A stretch of DNA of 7,123 nucleotides from an uncultured Sphingobacteriaceae bacterium (GCA_946887045.1 CAMPKC010000097.1:1-7123), one strand, 5' to 3'; counted from the first letter of the stretch, positions 1-6,571 are shown. Made by a program: numbers and translations. The notes: generated from the letters alone by a model not told the origin.

Positions 1-176
1 GGTTAATATTAAATTTATATAATTTGGCTTTTTTTGATATAAATCACATTCATTCAAGTATTTATTTACCTCAAATTGTCTTATTGTTGTCTGTTCTCTT
101 GATATACTTATAGATTCTCAGTAAACTTATGGGTATATACGTAGAACCGATTTCCTGAAAAACAAATTAGAATTAG

Positions 177-666
177 AAGAGTAATCAGACCCGAAACAGT
201 GGAGTGATAACTGGAGCATTGAATATTCCCACCAATGATTACGACAGGCATACCCTGGAACCGGCCATTGAACAACAGCAGCGATTAACCGGGCATATCC
301 TTAAAGAAGTTGCCGTAGACAGAGGTAACCGGGGCATTAAAGAAGTTAAAGGCACACCCACCCATCCATACACCCAAACCCTTCGCCAGGAGACTCAGCG
401 CCTATCAGAAAGCCAAACGAAAGAAAGGCTTCTCCAGACGAGCTGCTATCGAACCTGTAATCAGCCATTTAAAAACAGATTATCGATTAAGTCAGAACTT
501 TTATAAAGGAATTAATGGAGATAACATCAATGTAATGCTAGCTGCTGTAGTAATGAACCTGAAACGAATGATGAATATCTGGAAAGACAATCTTTGGCAG
601 CTTTTTTACCGACTGCTTTTTTTGAGCAACTACATAACAAAAAGTCATCCTGTTTTTTATTATTGA
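177..666 (+). pseudogene. IS5-family DDE transposase, truncated and frameshifted
   Basis: Only the C-terminal half of a DDE (DDE_Tnp_1 type) transposase remains. The first segment reads G-V-I-T-G-A-L from 201, then Y-D-R-H-T-L-E-P, then V-D-R-G-N-R-G with the second catalytic Asp at 318-320. The family usually has D-R-G-Y-R-G there. Between about 351 and 366 the reading frame moves by one base. From 367 it continues as H-T-P-K-P-F, then R-R-A-A-I-E-P-V-I with the catalytic Glu at 451-453, then L-K-T-D-Y-R-L-S and N-I-N-V-M-L-A-A, and stops with TGA at 664-666. Reading the first frame straight on to 506 gives a false C-terminus. The first Asp of the triad and the N-terminal domain are missing, and an in-frame stop lies just upstream at 174-176. 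It cannot be functional. Confidence 0.85.
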
Positions 667-681
667 GCAAAATGACTTTTT
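639..681 (+). repeat. Inverted repeat at the right end of the IS5 remnant
   Basis: AAAAAGTCAT (639-648) and ATGACTTTTT (672-681) are perfect 10-bp inverted repeats separated by 23 bases. They span the last codons and stop of the transposase and lie just inside the element's right end. Possible roles are a transcription stop after the transposase or a subterminal transposase-binding structure. The sequence does not decide between them. Confidence 0.5.
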
Positions 682-697
682 AAGGGGCGACTACATA

Positions 698-832
698 AGG
701 ATTAAATGCCCTTATTTATCTTATAATACCCTCCACCCCAGGCACATAAGCACCATTTACTGCAAATTCAATGAAAACTAAATCCCGTTGATGTACTAAA
801 AGTTGGTCGCGCAACCTAAAGGCTCCCAAATC
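698..832 (-). pseudogene. SGNH/GDSL hydrolase, middle fragment downstream of the ISAon1 insertion
   Basis: The minus strand continues the SGNH hydrolase interrupted at 2289. It reads L-G-A-F-R-L-R-D-Q-L-L from the target-duplication side, then D-L-V-F-I-E-F-A-V-N-G, matching the central block of secreted SGNH/GDSL esterases (usually V-F-I-E-F-A-V-N-D), then V-E-G-I-I-R. An in-frame TAA at 716-718 stands where a CAA (Gln) codon is expected. After it the same frame still reads I-R-A-F-N-P to about 698, so this looks like a C-to-T nonsense change. The remainder, including the C-terminal D-x-x-H catalytic block, is absent because the IS5 remnant begins here. The reconstructed join G-S-D-L-G-A-F fits the family well. 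Clearly non-functional. Confidence 0.8.
825..832. repeat. Target-site duplication of the ISAon1-type element, left copy
   Basis: CCCAAATC here matches 2288-2295 exactly. Removing one copy and everything between rejoins the SGNH hydrolase frame as G-S-D-L-G-A-F. Eight bases is the duplication length typical of ISL3-type elements. A run of six C at 2285-2290 makes the outer edge ambiguous by about one base. Confidence 0.8.
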
Positions 833-854
833 GGATCTGACCCAAAAGTTGTGG
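833..854 (+). repeat. Left terminal inverted repeat of the ISAon1-type element
   Basis: It begins GGATCTGACC and continues with the core CAAAAGTTGTGG, which is exact in the opposite terminus. The transposase stop codon (856-858) lies immediately inside it. The outer ten bases match the other end only partly. Confidence 0.7.
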
Positions 855-855
855 A

Positions 856-1847
856 CTAAGCATATAATTTCGCCAGTCTAAAGAGGAAGATATTAACGTT
901 TCCTACTCCTCTGTACTGTGCTCTGAACGCTTTGATTTTTGCATTAAAAGATTCAGCCGAAGCATTTGTACTTCTGTTATCAAAGTAGTTAAGGATATTT
1001 TTGTGATGATTGATGATAGTCCTGGAGATGGTGTTGAATGATTTAAAGCCAGATTGTTCCACCTGTTCATTCCATCGGGCCAATCTTGCAAAGGCGTACA
1101 TTTTATCTTCTGTAGTGCTGAATATCCATGAGAGTTTCTGAGACAGGTCATACGCTTTTCGTAATGCGGGGTATCTGTCAAAGAGTAGTGTTGCTCTTTC
1201 CTTTTGCTCCATAGTCCAGTTATCTTCATTATTATATAATAAGTAACGGCTTCTTGCCAGGAGCTGTTTGAGAGTATCTCCATTAGAAAGCACCTCAGGA
1301 ATATAGACTATTTTAGAAGATTTGGCATCTTCGATGGCTTGGTTTTCAGCATCAATGGCTTCCCACCGGTATTTTATTCTAATCTCCTGTAAAGCTTCTG
1401 TAGCCAATTGCTGAACATGAAAGCGGTCTATTACCTGCGAGACATTAGGAAAGCATTTCTTAGCGATCAGCCCCATATTGCCTGCCAGATCTAAGGTGAT
1501 CTCCTGTACTTTATTTCGTTGCCGTTGCGGTATTTTCTGAAGTAAAGGAATAATATTTTCAGACCTGGTGCCCTCCATGATAGCAACCAAGGTGCCTTTC
1601 TTCCCTTTTGCCTGCTTATTGGTTACTATCGTATACAGTTCCCCATGTGAGAGGGAGGTTTCATCAATAGACAGAAAGGGCCGATATTCTGCTCAAAAAT
1701 AAGTCCTTTGCGAGCAGTGTTTCTATGTTCCCAGCACTTGTATTCACTCAGCTTATCACGATAATACCGTTGAAGCTTTTTACCGCTAATGCCGTAGAAA
1801 GAGCCTATGGTTTGAAGGCTGTGTGCTTTAGTATCGGCTGATTCCTT
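856..1847 (-). pseudogene. ISAon1-type DDE transposase, frameshifted
   Basis: The main transposase of the element. The frame opens after a stop at 1848-1850 with no ATG in its early part and reads S-L-Q-T-I-G-S-F-Y-G-I-S-G-K-K-L-Q-R-Y-Y, then G-L-I-F-E-Q-N-I to 1683. A single-base break follows near 1681. From 1680 it continues P-F-L-S-I-D-E-T-S-L-S-H-G-E-L-Y-T with the first catalytic Asp at 1663-1665. It then reads T-L-D-L-A-G-N-M-G-L with the second Asp, R-F-H-V-Q-Q-L, L-S-N-G-D-T-L-K-Q-L-L-A-R-S-R-Y, and finally N-A-S-A-E-S-F-N-A-K-I-K-A-F-R with the likely catalytic Glu. It ends F-R-L-A-K-L-Y-A at the TAG at 856-858, just inside the terminal repeat. In the intact family the break region is continuous, so GGCCC at 1678-1682 probably lacks one base. 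The triad residues are kept; the frameshift is the only visible disabling lesion. Confidence 0.85.
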
Positions 1848-2184
1848 TTAAAAAAGCAGCGAAATCACTGGTGATCCGCGTTCCTTTCGCTACTAATTCC
1901 CAATTCCGGTAAACCACCTCTCCGTTATCCGGATTTAGCCACCGCCTTCGCTTGACGTGCAGATATACCTCGTTTCCACGCATGGGGAAGTCTTGCAAGA
2001 TCACCTCCTTGAAGAAGCCCTTGGATTGAAGTTTACTTGACTGATACTCGCTAGGAATGCTGTTGACCTCTTCCAGATAAATACGAATAACTCTATCCTC
2101 TTTCGTATAACTGGCTAACTTGAAATAATCAGAAACTCCTTCAGGGATAACAAGGCTTAGAAGGGCTTGAAATGAATCGTGCAT
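1828..2184 (-). CDS. ISAon1 family transposase N-terminal region protein
   Basis: A small protein of 118 residues starting at the ATG at 2182-2184 (M-H-D-S-F-Q-A-L-L). A TTG one codon upstream is possible but less likely. It matches the separate N-terminal frame found in ISAon1-type elements: Y-F-K-L-A-S-Y near the start, then I-L-Q-D-F-P-M-R, V-K-R-R-R-W, R-N-W-E-L-V-A-K-G-T-R and a terminal D-F-A-A-F-L-K-G-I. The basic K-R-R-R-W stretch would suit DNA binding, which is inference. The frame ends at 1828-1830 and overlaps the beginning of the transposase frame, whose readable part starts at 1847. The overlap carries T6A4 on the minus strand (1846-1855) with a slippery heptamer T-TTT-TTA in the frame of this protein. 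Intact in this copy. Confidence 0.8.
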   Translation of the reverse strand: MHDSFQALLSLVIPEGVSDYFKLASYTKEDRVIRIYLEEVNSIPSEYQSSKLQSKGFFKEVILQDFPMRGNEVYLHVKRRRWLNPDNGEVVYRNWELVAKGTRITSDFAAFLKGISRY

Positions 2185-2212
2185 CAAAAATTTTTAAAGC
2201 ACTAAAATCGGA

Positions 2213-2288
2213 TCTTTTTTTTAATGCGCCACAACTTTTGAACCTGACCCTCTTTTTTTTAATGCTCCACAACTTTTGAACCTGCCCC
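2213..2288. repeat. Tandem 38-bp duplication of the ISAon1 right terminus
   Basis: Two adjacent 38-bp units lie at 2213-2250 and 2251-2288. Each has TC, eight T, AATGC, then CCACAACTTTTGAACCTG and CCC. They differ at two positions: G/T at 2228/2266 and A/C at 2247/2285. Each unit carries a full terminal inverted repeat (2229-2250 inner, 2267-2288 outer). The target duplication lies outside the outer copy, so both belong to the inserted element. The inner copy matches the left terminus slightly better (17 of 22 against 16 of 22). Confidence 0.9.
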
Positions 2289-2295
2289 CCAAATC
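2288..2295. repeat. Target-site duplication of the ISAon1-type element, right copy
   Basis: CCCAAATC, identical to 825-832. On the minus strand it is GATTTGGG and lies in the SGNH hydrolase codons for D-L-G. The first base overlaps the last base assigned to the tandem terminal repeat because of a run of C, so the boundary is uncertain by one base. Confidence 0.8.
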
Positions 2296-2648
2296 TGAAC
2301 CTGTTCCTGCAACTGCAGCATTTATCCCAATCATCCCAGCATTAGGGAACATGTGTTGAATGTATTTAGCTGTTTGTGTCTCCTGCATGATCCAATAAAA
2401 CCAATTTTTACTGGCTCATTTCGACTGGCTTTGTAAAAAAATTAGATAAGCCATCGTGTAAATAATACTCATTATAATTCCTGGTTCCTGTTTCTACCAT
2501 CGGGATATTACTGCGATCTACATTGAAAACTATCGACGATGCGCAGGCCTGGGTAGCCTCTATCAGGTTTTGAGTACTATCATTTTGTCCATATATGGAC
2601 AAAGAAACCACGCATACAAAAATGAGAAATATTATTGTTGTTTTTCAT
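2289..2648 (-). pseudogene. Secreted SGNH/GDSL hydrolase, N-terminal fragment with several frameshifts
   Basis: Start of the gene that continues at 698-832. The likely start is the ATG at 2646-2648. An extra A in the A-run directly after it shifts the frame; corrected, it gives M-K-T-T-I-I-F-L-I-F-V-C-V-V-S-L-S-I-Y-G, a clear signal peptide. The frame then reads Q-N-D-S-T-Q-N-L-I-E-A-T and on to Y-N-E-Y-Y-L-H-D-G-L-S-N-F-F-T-K-P-V-E-M-S at about 2415. One base is missing there, after which P-V-K-I-G-F-I-G-S follows (about 2414-2390). This is the strand leading to the nucleophile block, usually G-F-I-G-G-S-I-T. Another break near 2391 damages that block. The third frame reads Q-E-T-Q-T-A-K-Y-I-Q-H-M-F-P-N-A-G and I-N-A-A-V-A-G-T-G-S-D up to the IS. 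The gene follows the O-acetylesterase by 84 bases on the same strand. SGNH family membership is well supported; the substrate is unknown. Confidence 0.82.
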
Positions 2649-2732
2649 AAATGTATAATATTATTGCAAGTTTTAATTATAAATAAAGTACACGTTTCTA
2701 ATTGCTGTAATCAACACGAAACAGGCTTTTTA

Positions 2733-4148
2733 TTAATGCCAGTCATCTGTTCTAAAAGAAGAAACAGGCAATCCATTTAAACCGAACAAATCACCAACTA
2801 CAAAATCTTTAAATGCATACCTTACTGCGACTGGCGACGTCACCCTGGAAGAAAAAACTTTTACCCCCTCCGAAGTAATAAAAGCATCCGCAGGATAAAA
2901 AATCTTGTCTGCTCCGGCAATTTCAAAATTTCGCAAACCCTTACCAAAGGATGTTAAGCCCATACGGGCATTGTTAAAATTTAGTTTTGCATCACTTCCT
3001 ACTATTGTCATAGTTTCAAATACAGGTCCTTCTCCCTGAATCCCTTTAATACAATATGTTTTGTCTAAGGCTAAAAATGCAAGCCTTTCTCCAACTACAT
3101 CTTTAATAGGAGGATGAATTGCGCCTTTATTTCCAATATCCAAAATTGAGACCATTCCTATATTAGGTAAAGTATTTGCTAGCTTCAATTGTATTTCTCG
3201 AAAAAAAGCAGAATTTTCATTAGGTCTTTTATAATCATAAGGTGCTATTTGAACGTAATAAAACGGAAAATTTCCAATTCCCCAATTAACTCTCCAATTT
3301 TGTATTAGCGCAGGTAATAATTTTTCATACTCGCTAGGAGATTTTGTATTTGATTCGCCTTGATACCAAATTGCTCCTTTTATCTGGTAGCCCACCATAG
3401 GGTTAACCATAGCATTATAAATAACGGTTGGTGTTTGGGCAGATAGATTTGCAATGGGGCTCTTAGCCGGAACTTTAACAAAATCCAGATTTTTAAAGCC
3501 CATTTCTCCAATCCAAGGTTCAATGCGTGTACCTCCCCAACTGATATTTATAAGACCTATAGGCACATTTAATAGCTTATTTAACGTTAGTCCAAAATTA
3601 TAAGCGACTGCGCTAAAATCTGCAACATTTTGTGGCTCGCATAAATTCCATTTTCCGTCTAAACTTTCTAGAAGCTCCAGACTAGTGTTTTTTTTAACTG
3701 TGAATAATCTAATATGAAGATTTTTGGAAAATGCTATTGCCTCATGAGAGTTATAAACTGGCTGATTTACAAGACCTTTCATAGGCATTTCCATATTTGA
3801 TTGTCCAGAACATACCCAAACTTCTCCAATTAAAATATTTTTTAACGTCAACATAGTGCCGTCGGTAATAGATATTTGATAAGGACCTCCGGCAATAGGT
3901 GTAGAAACTTTGACTTTCCAACTACCGTCGGCAGAACTAGTAGTGCAATACCTTTTTTTATTCCAAGAGGTTGTAATACGTACCTTTGTGTTTTTTGACG
4001 CTTTTCCCCAGATTGCGCATTCACTAGTCTGTTGTAGAACCATATTATCATTAAAAATAGCGGATAATTTAATGGATCCGTAGAGGTTTGCATTTAGGCT
4101 AATGCATAGAAAAATTATTGCCAGTATATAGTTAAAGCTCTTTTTCAT
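2733..4148 (-). CDS. Secreted sialate/carbohydrate O-acetylesterase (CE20-type SGNH)
   Basis: A 471-residue enzyme that should remove O-acetyl groups from a sugar or polysaccharide. 'Sialate O-acetylesterase' is the customary family name; beside a rhamnosidase, an acetylated plant or algal glycan is the more likely substrate (inference). Residues 1-24 form a signal peptide (K-K-S-F-N, hydrophobic core, cut near L-Y-G), so it is exported. Residues about 26-105 form the N-terminal beta domain with the typical L-S-A-I-F-N-D-N-M-V-L-Q-Q. The nucleophile block is G-Q-S-N-M-E-M-P with Ser117. G-A-I-W-Y-Q-G-E-S-N with Glu265 is the family's second signature. D-I-G-N at 337-340 and I-H-P-P-I-K with His345 complete the triad region; many relatives have I-H-P-x-N-K here. 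The C-terminus F-R-T-D-D-W-H is the usual family end, so it is full length. A TAA two codons before the ATG fixes the start. It lies 101 bases after the rhamnosidase, probably cotranscribed. Confidence 0.92.
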   Translation of the reverse strand: MKKSFNYILAIIFLCISLNANLYGSIKLSAIFNDNMVLQQTSECAIWGKASKNTKVRITTSWNKKRYCTTSSADGSWKVKVSTPIAGGPYQISITDGTMLTLKNILIGEVWVCSGQSNMEMPMKGLVNQPVYNSHEAIAFSKNLHIRLFTVKKNTSLELLESLDGKWNLCEPQNVADFSAVAYNFGLTLNKLLNVPIGLINISWGGTRIEPWIGEMGFKNLDFVKVPAKSPIANLSAQTPTVIYNAMVNPMVGYQIKGAIWYQGESNTKSPSEYEKLLPALIQNWRVNWGIGNFPFYYVQIAPYDYKRPNENSAFFREIQLKLANTLPNIGMVSILDIGNKGAIHPPIKDVVGERLAFLALDKTYCIKGIQGEGPVFETMTIVGSDAKLNFNNARMGLTSFGKGLRNFEIAGADKIFYPADAFITSEGVKVFSSRVTSPVAVRYAFKDFVVGDLFGLNGLPVSSFRTDDWH

Positions 4149-4249
4149 CGTTTAGTATGAATGTGTTTTATGGTTTGTCCTATTTTTGTATTTGTGTAAC
4201 TGTATTTCGTTTCAACCTGCTGAATTGAATAAATTATGTTGATCTAGAG

Positions 4250-6571
4250 TTAATACGAAGAGAAATTATATGTACCTTCTTCTAAATCGAAGAAAAAATT
4301 AGATTTATCTTCTTTGAGAAATGTTAACCCTACTAAACTGTTTTTAGGCTTTTTACTTTGAACAACCAACAACTTATTTACAGAAACATTCCCGATTGCT
4401 CCAGGAGCATTCTTTTTGGGTACTGCAATAGTTGCGCTAGTTCCTATCGGAATTACCACGTTCATGAAATGGTCGCTATTATATTTTGCTATCACAACTT
4501 TAATCTCTCCCATTTTAGATGGAACTGTAGCAGAAACATAATTTAAAATTCCTAGCTGCGGTGTAATAGCAAACTTAGCATAACCTGGAGACAATGGTTT
4601 TATTCCGGCTATATACTTACCCGCAATTAATGCAGGGGCTCCGCTCCACCCATGGTTCCCAATTTTACCAAAATGCTCTGGAAGTGTACTATATGAAGAA
4701 GAGATCTCGGCGGCATATCGTTTCATTAACCGGTTGTAGCCACTGTTTGATTTCCCCATTAAATAAAGAGCTTCCAACACATACTTTTCCATATAAATAC
4801 TTGCCTTCTGGTTTTTTTCTAATACTTCCGTTATTTTATTAAACTTATCCTCGCTTGCTAAACCACAATATACAGCAAGTGCATTCCCTCTGTCGTCTAC
4901 ATCATTATAGTTCTTTGACTGATAATATTTTCCAGTCCAGAAAAATTTATCAAACTGTTTTTTTATACTATTAATTCTTATTTCATATGCTCTAATATCA
5001 TTAATATTACCTGATATACTGGCGAAGTAACTGGCATTTTTTAAAGCTAAATAGTACCAACAATTCTCCATTAAGTACCAATCCTGGCTAGGATCACCCC
5101 AATCATACCAGTTATGAGTACCTATTCCCCATTGCTCCTTTGCCCAACCCCCTCTGTGTGATACCAATCCAGTAGCTGGATCTAGCTGCCACGTTTCTAA
5201 TAAATAATTCTTTACAGCAGGATAGGATTCTTTGATCAAAGTTGTATCACCAGTATTCATAAAATATTGATAGATTCCCACTCCGATACCGATTAACGGA
5301 CTGCTGGCAAATTCCCGGTAAGACCCTTCGAACCTCCCAGTCGGTACAGCGCCCCAAAGTATTCCTTCCGGTGTTTTCCAATCTATAAATTCTTTTAAAA
5401 ATTTTCGGGTTAATAAATTAGCGCTGCTACTAAGCGTATAATTAGCAAATTCAGAGATACTGGTTGCATCATGAGTCCATTGCGAACGCTCTCTATCTGG
5501 ACAATCCATATAATTATCCCGCATATTAATTATTGTGGTACGGGCAGATTTATTCCATAACTTGTCAAGTTCAGGGCTAGAGCTGTTAAATTTCCCTTTT
5601 ATAGATGTGTTGTAACTTGTTTCGCGATACTTTAAATCTAATACCGTTACACCTGCGGGAATGGTATATTCAACAAATTCACCATTTCCCCATGCCGGTA
5701 TTTCAAAAGATTGAAGTCCATCTGTTGTTACATATTTATTGATTTTCCAATCTCTTTCTATCTTTACTTTAACTGTTTTACCCTTTTCCCCAATAAGCTC
5801 AAATTGAGGATAAAGTTGTATATTATGAGGTAGGAGGCATTTTATTATAGTATCATTTAGCACAGTTAATGGAAATGTTATCTTGTTTTCATAAGGAGTC
5901 AATTCTGCATTTTTCCATTGCGGAATTTCTCTCTTAATTAAATTATTCCAAGGATCTGTTCCTTTTTCACCAGCTTCTTCAGCATTTTGCCATCCAGAAT
6001 CATCAAAATTAACTCCTTGCCAATTAGATATTGCTATATTTGAATCATAGGATATTTCCCATTCTGATAAGATATTTTGTTTATTAAAAATTGGGATTTT
6101 ACTTTTTTGAAACGCCTGTACCTCAGCGTTCTTCCATGTCGCATCGGTAAAAGCTTGTTTATCTCCAACAAATCCGTCTACATAAAGACCTGGTTTGCCA
6201 CTTGAGTGATGCGAAGAACCATTTATTCCCCAGTACCAAACCAGCAATGCTATAGTGTTTGTTCCCGTGGAAATGTAATTACTGATATTAACTTCGTCGT
6301 AATAGGTATCCTTTGGGGTAGGACCGCGTTTTAGTCCCCCCTCTCTAACGACCAATGTGCCGTTAACCCAAAGCCAATATTTTGAGTCGACAGCGATATT
6401 TAGTACCGCTCCTTTTTCAATTGATTTAACCTCAATTTCTTTACGGAAACTTACCCAAGAATTTGGTTCAATGGCTGTTTTGTTCCAAATCCATTTACTT
6501 TGTTTGGATTGGGCGCATAACAGGGTAACATTTATGGCACTAAACAGAAAAAAAATTATAACTCGTTTCAT
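4250..6571 (-). CDS. Secreted GH78-family alpha-L-rhamnosidase
   Basis: A 773-residue glycoside hydrolase expected to cut terminal alpha-L-rhamnose by the inverting mechanism of GH78. Residues 1-20 are a signal peptide (M-K-R-V-I-I-F-F, cut near L-C-A/Q). L-L-C is not a good lipobox because Leu precedes Cys, so a periplasmic or secreted protein is more likely than a lipoprotein. Residues about 26-135 (S-K-W-I-W-N; Y-W-L-W-V-N-G) and 184-200 (N-F-D-D-S-G-W) are the N-terminal beta-sandwich modules. Residues about 330-655 are the (alpha/alpha)6 catalytic domain with D-C-P-D-R-E-R (356-362): Asp356, Glu361 as probable general acid and Asp368 keep the spacing known in GH78. Glu632 in T-L-P-E-H-F-G is the probable base, followed by N-H-G-W-S-G-A-P. 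Residues about 656-773 are the C-terminal beta-sandwich. A TAG directly before the ATG fixes the start. First gene of the minus-strand cluster, intact. Confidence 0.92.
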   Translation of the reverse strand: MKRVIIFFLFSAINVTLLCAQSKQSKWIWNKTAIEPNSWVSFRKEIEVKSIEKGAVLNIAVDSKYWLWVNGTLVVREGGLKRGPTPKDTYYDEVNISNYISTGTNTIALLVWYWGINGSSHHSSGKPGLYVDGFVGDKQAFTDATWKNAEVQAFQKSKIPIFNKQNILSEWEISYDSNIAISNWQGVNFDDSGWQNAEEAGEKGTDPWNNLIKREIPQWKNAELTPYENKITFPLTVLNDTIIKCLLPHNIQLYPQFELIGEKGKTVKVKIERDWKINKYVTTDGLQSFEIPAWGNGEFVEYTIPAGVTVLDLKYRETSYNTSIKGKFNSSSPELDKLWNKSARTTIINMRDNYMDCPDRERSQWTHDATSISEFANYTLSSSANLLTRKFLKEFIDWKTPEGILWGAVPTGRFEGSYREFASSPLIGIGVGIYQYFMNTGDTTLIKESYPAVKNYLLETWQLDPATGLVSHRGGWAKEQWGIGTHNWYDWGDPSQDWYLMENCWYYLALKNASYFASISGNINDIRAYEIRINSIKKQFDKFFWTGKYYQSKNYNDVDDRGNALAVYCGLASEDKFNKITEVLEKNQKASIYMEKYVLEALYLMGKSNSGYNRLMKRYAAEISSSYSTLPEHFGKIGNHGWSGAPALIAGKYIAGIKPLSPGYAKFAITPQLGILNYVSATVPSKMGEIKVVIAKYNSDHFMNVVIPIGTSATIAVPKKNAPGAIGNVSVNKLLVVQSKKPKNSLVGLTFLKEDKSNFFFDLEEGTYNFSSY

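Larger units (their letters stand above)
177..694 (+). mobile_element. IS5-family insertion sequence remnant, 5'-truncated
   Basis: This is the right-hand part of an IS5-family element. The part that can be read begins in the middle of the transposase, near the R-N-S-G-V-I-T-G-A-L segment, and ends with GGGGCGACTAC at 684-694. Beyond about 695-698 the sequence reads as the decayed SGNH hydrolase gene on the other strand, which sets the right boundary. The left terminal repeat and the N-terminal half of the transposase are not found in the 176 bases to the left, so the element has lost its left half. An inverted repeat close to the right end is listed separately. Family assignment rests on recognising the transposase; the exact boundaries are inferred. 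Confidence 0.7.
833..2287 (-). mobile_element. ISAon1-type (ISL3-like) insertion sequence, about 1455 bp
   Basis: A complete but damaged insertion sequence lies inside the SGNH hydrolase gene. It has two minus-strand reading frames, an N-terminal-region protein (1828-2184) and a DDE transposase (856 to about 1847), as in the ISAon1 family of Bacteroidota. The terminal inverted repeats are imperfect, about 16 of 22 positions, and share the core CAAAAGTTGTGG: plus strand at 843-854, and as its complement at 2267-2278. The 8-bp duplication CCCAAATC flanks the element. The right end carries two tandem copies of the terminal repeat. The transposase frame has an extra break near 1681, so this copy probably cannot move by itself. 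Family naming comes from recognising the proteins; the 8-bp duplication agrees with an ISL3 affiliation. Confidence 0.85.

Noticed and set aside
1..176. Possible coding remnant at the left edge
   Set aside because: Stops in all frames within short distances, no motif and no clear match to the missing IS5 or SGNH ends.
624..699. Imperfect direct repeat GAGCAACTACATAAC / GGGCGACTACATAAG near the IS5 right end
   Set aside because: 12 of 15 match, but the second copy runs past the inferred IS end into the hydrolase remnant, so the similarity is probably partly coincidental.
903..1283. Minus-strand open frame of 126 codons
   Set aside because: Lies wholly within the ISAon1 transposase in another frame; no family-like motifs.
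2408..2611. Stand-alone 67-residue hypothetical protein on the minus strand
   Set aside because: It is a frame of the decayed SGNH hydrolase. The GTG start falls inside the signal peptide, and the stop is caused by a one-base loss.
2642..2648. Phase-variable A-run after the SGNH start codon
   Set aside because: Only five A, too short for typical slipped-strand switching, and the rest of the gene is irreparably broken.
2595..2780. Plus-strand open frame of 61 codons
   Set aside because: Antisense to the signal-peptide region of the pseudogene and the end of the O-acetylesterase; no recognisable motif and no ribosome binding site.
3848..4093. Minus-strand open frame of 81 codons
   Set aside because: Out-of-frame shadow of the O-acetylesterase N-terminus.
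4358..4842. Two plus-strand open frames antisense to the rhamnosidase C-terminus
   Set aside because: Chance frames opposite a strongly supported gene; composition does not resemble a protein.
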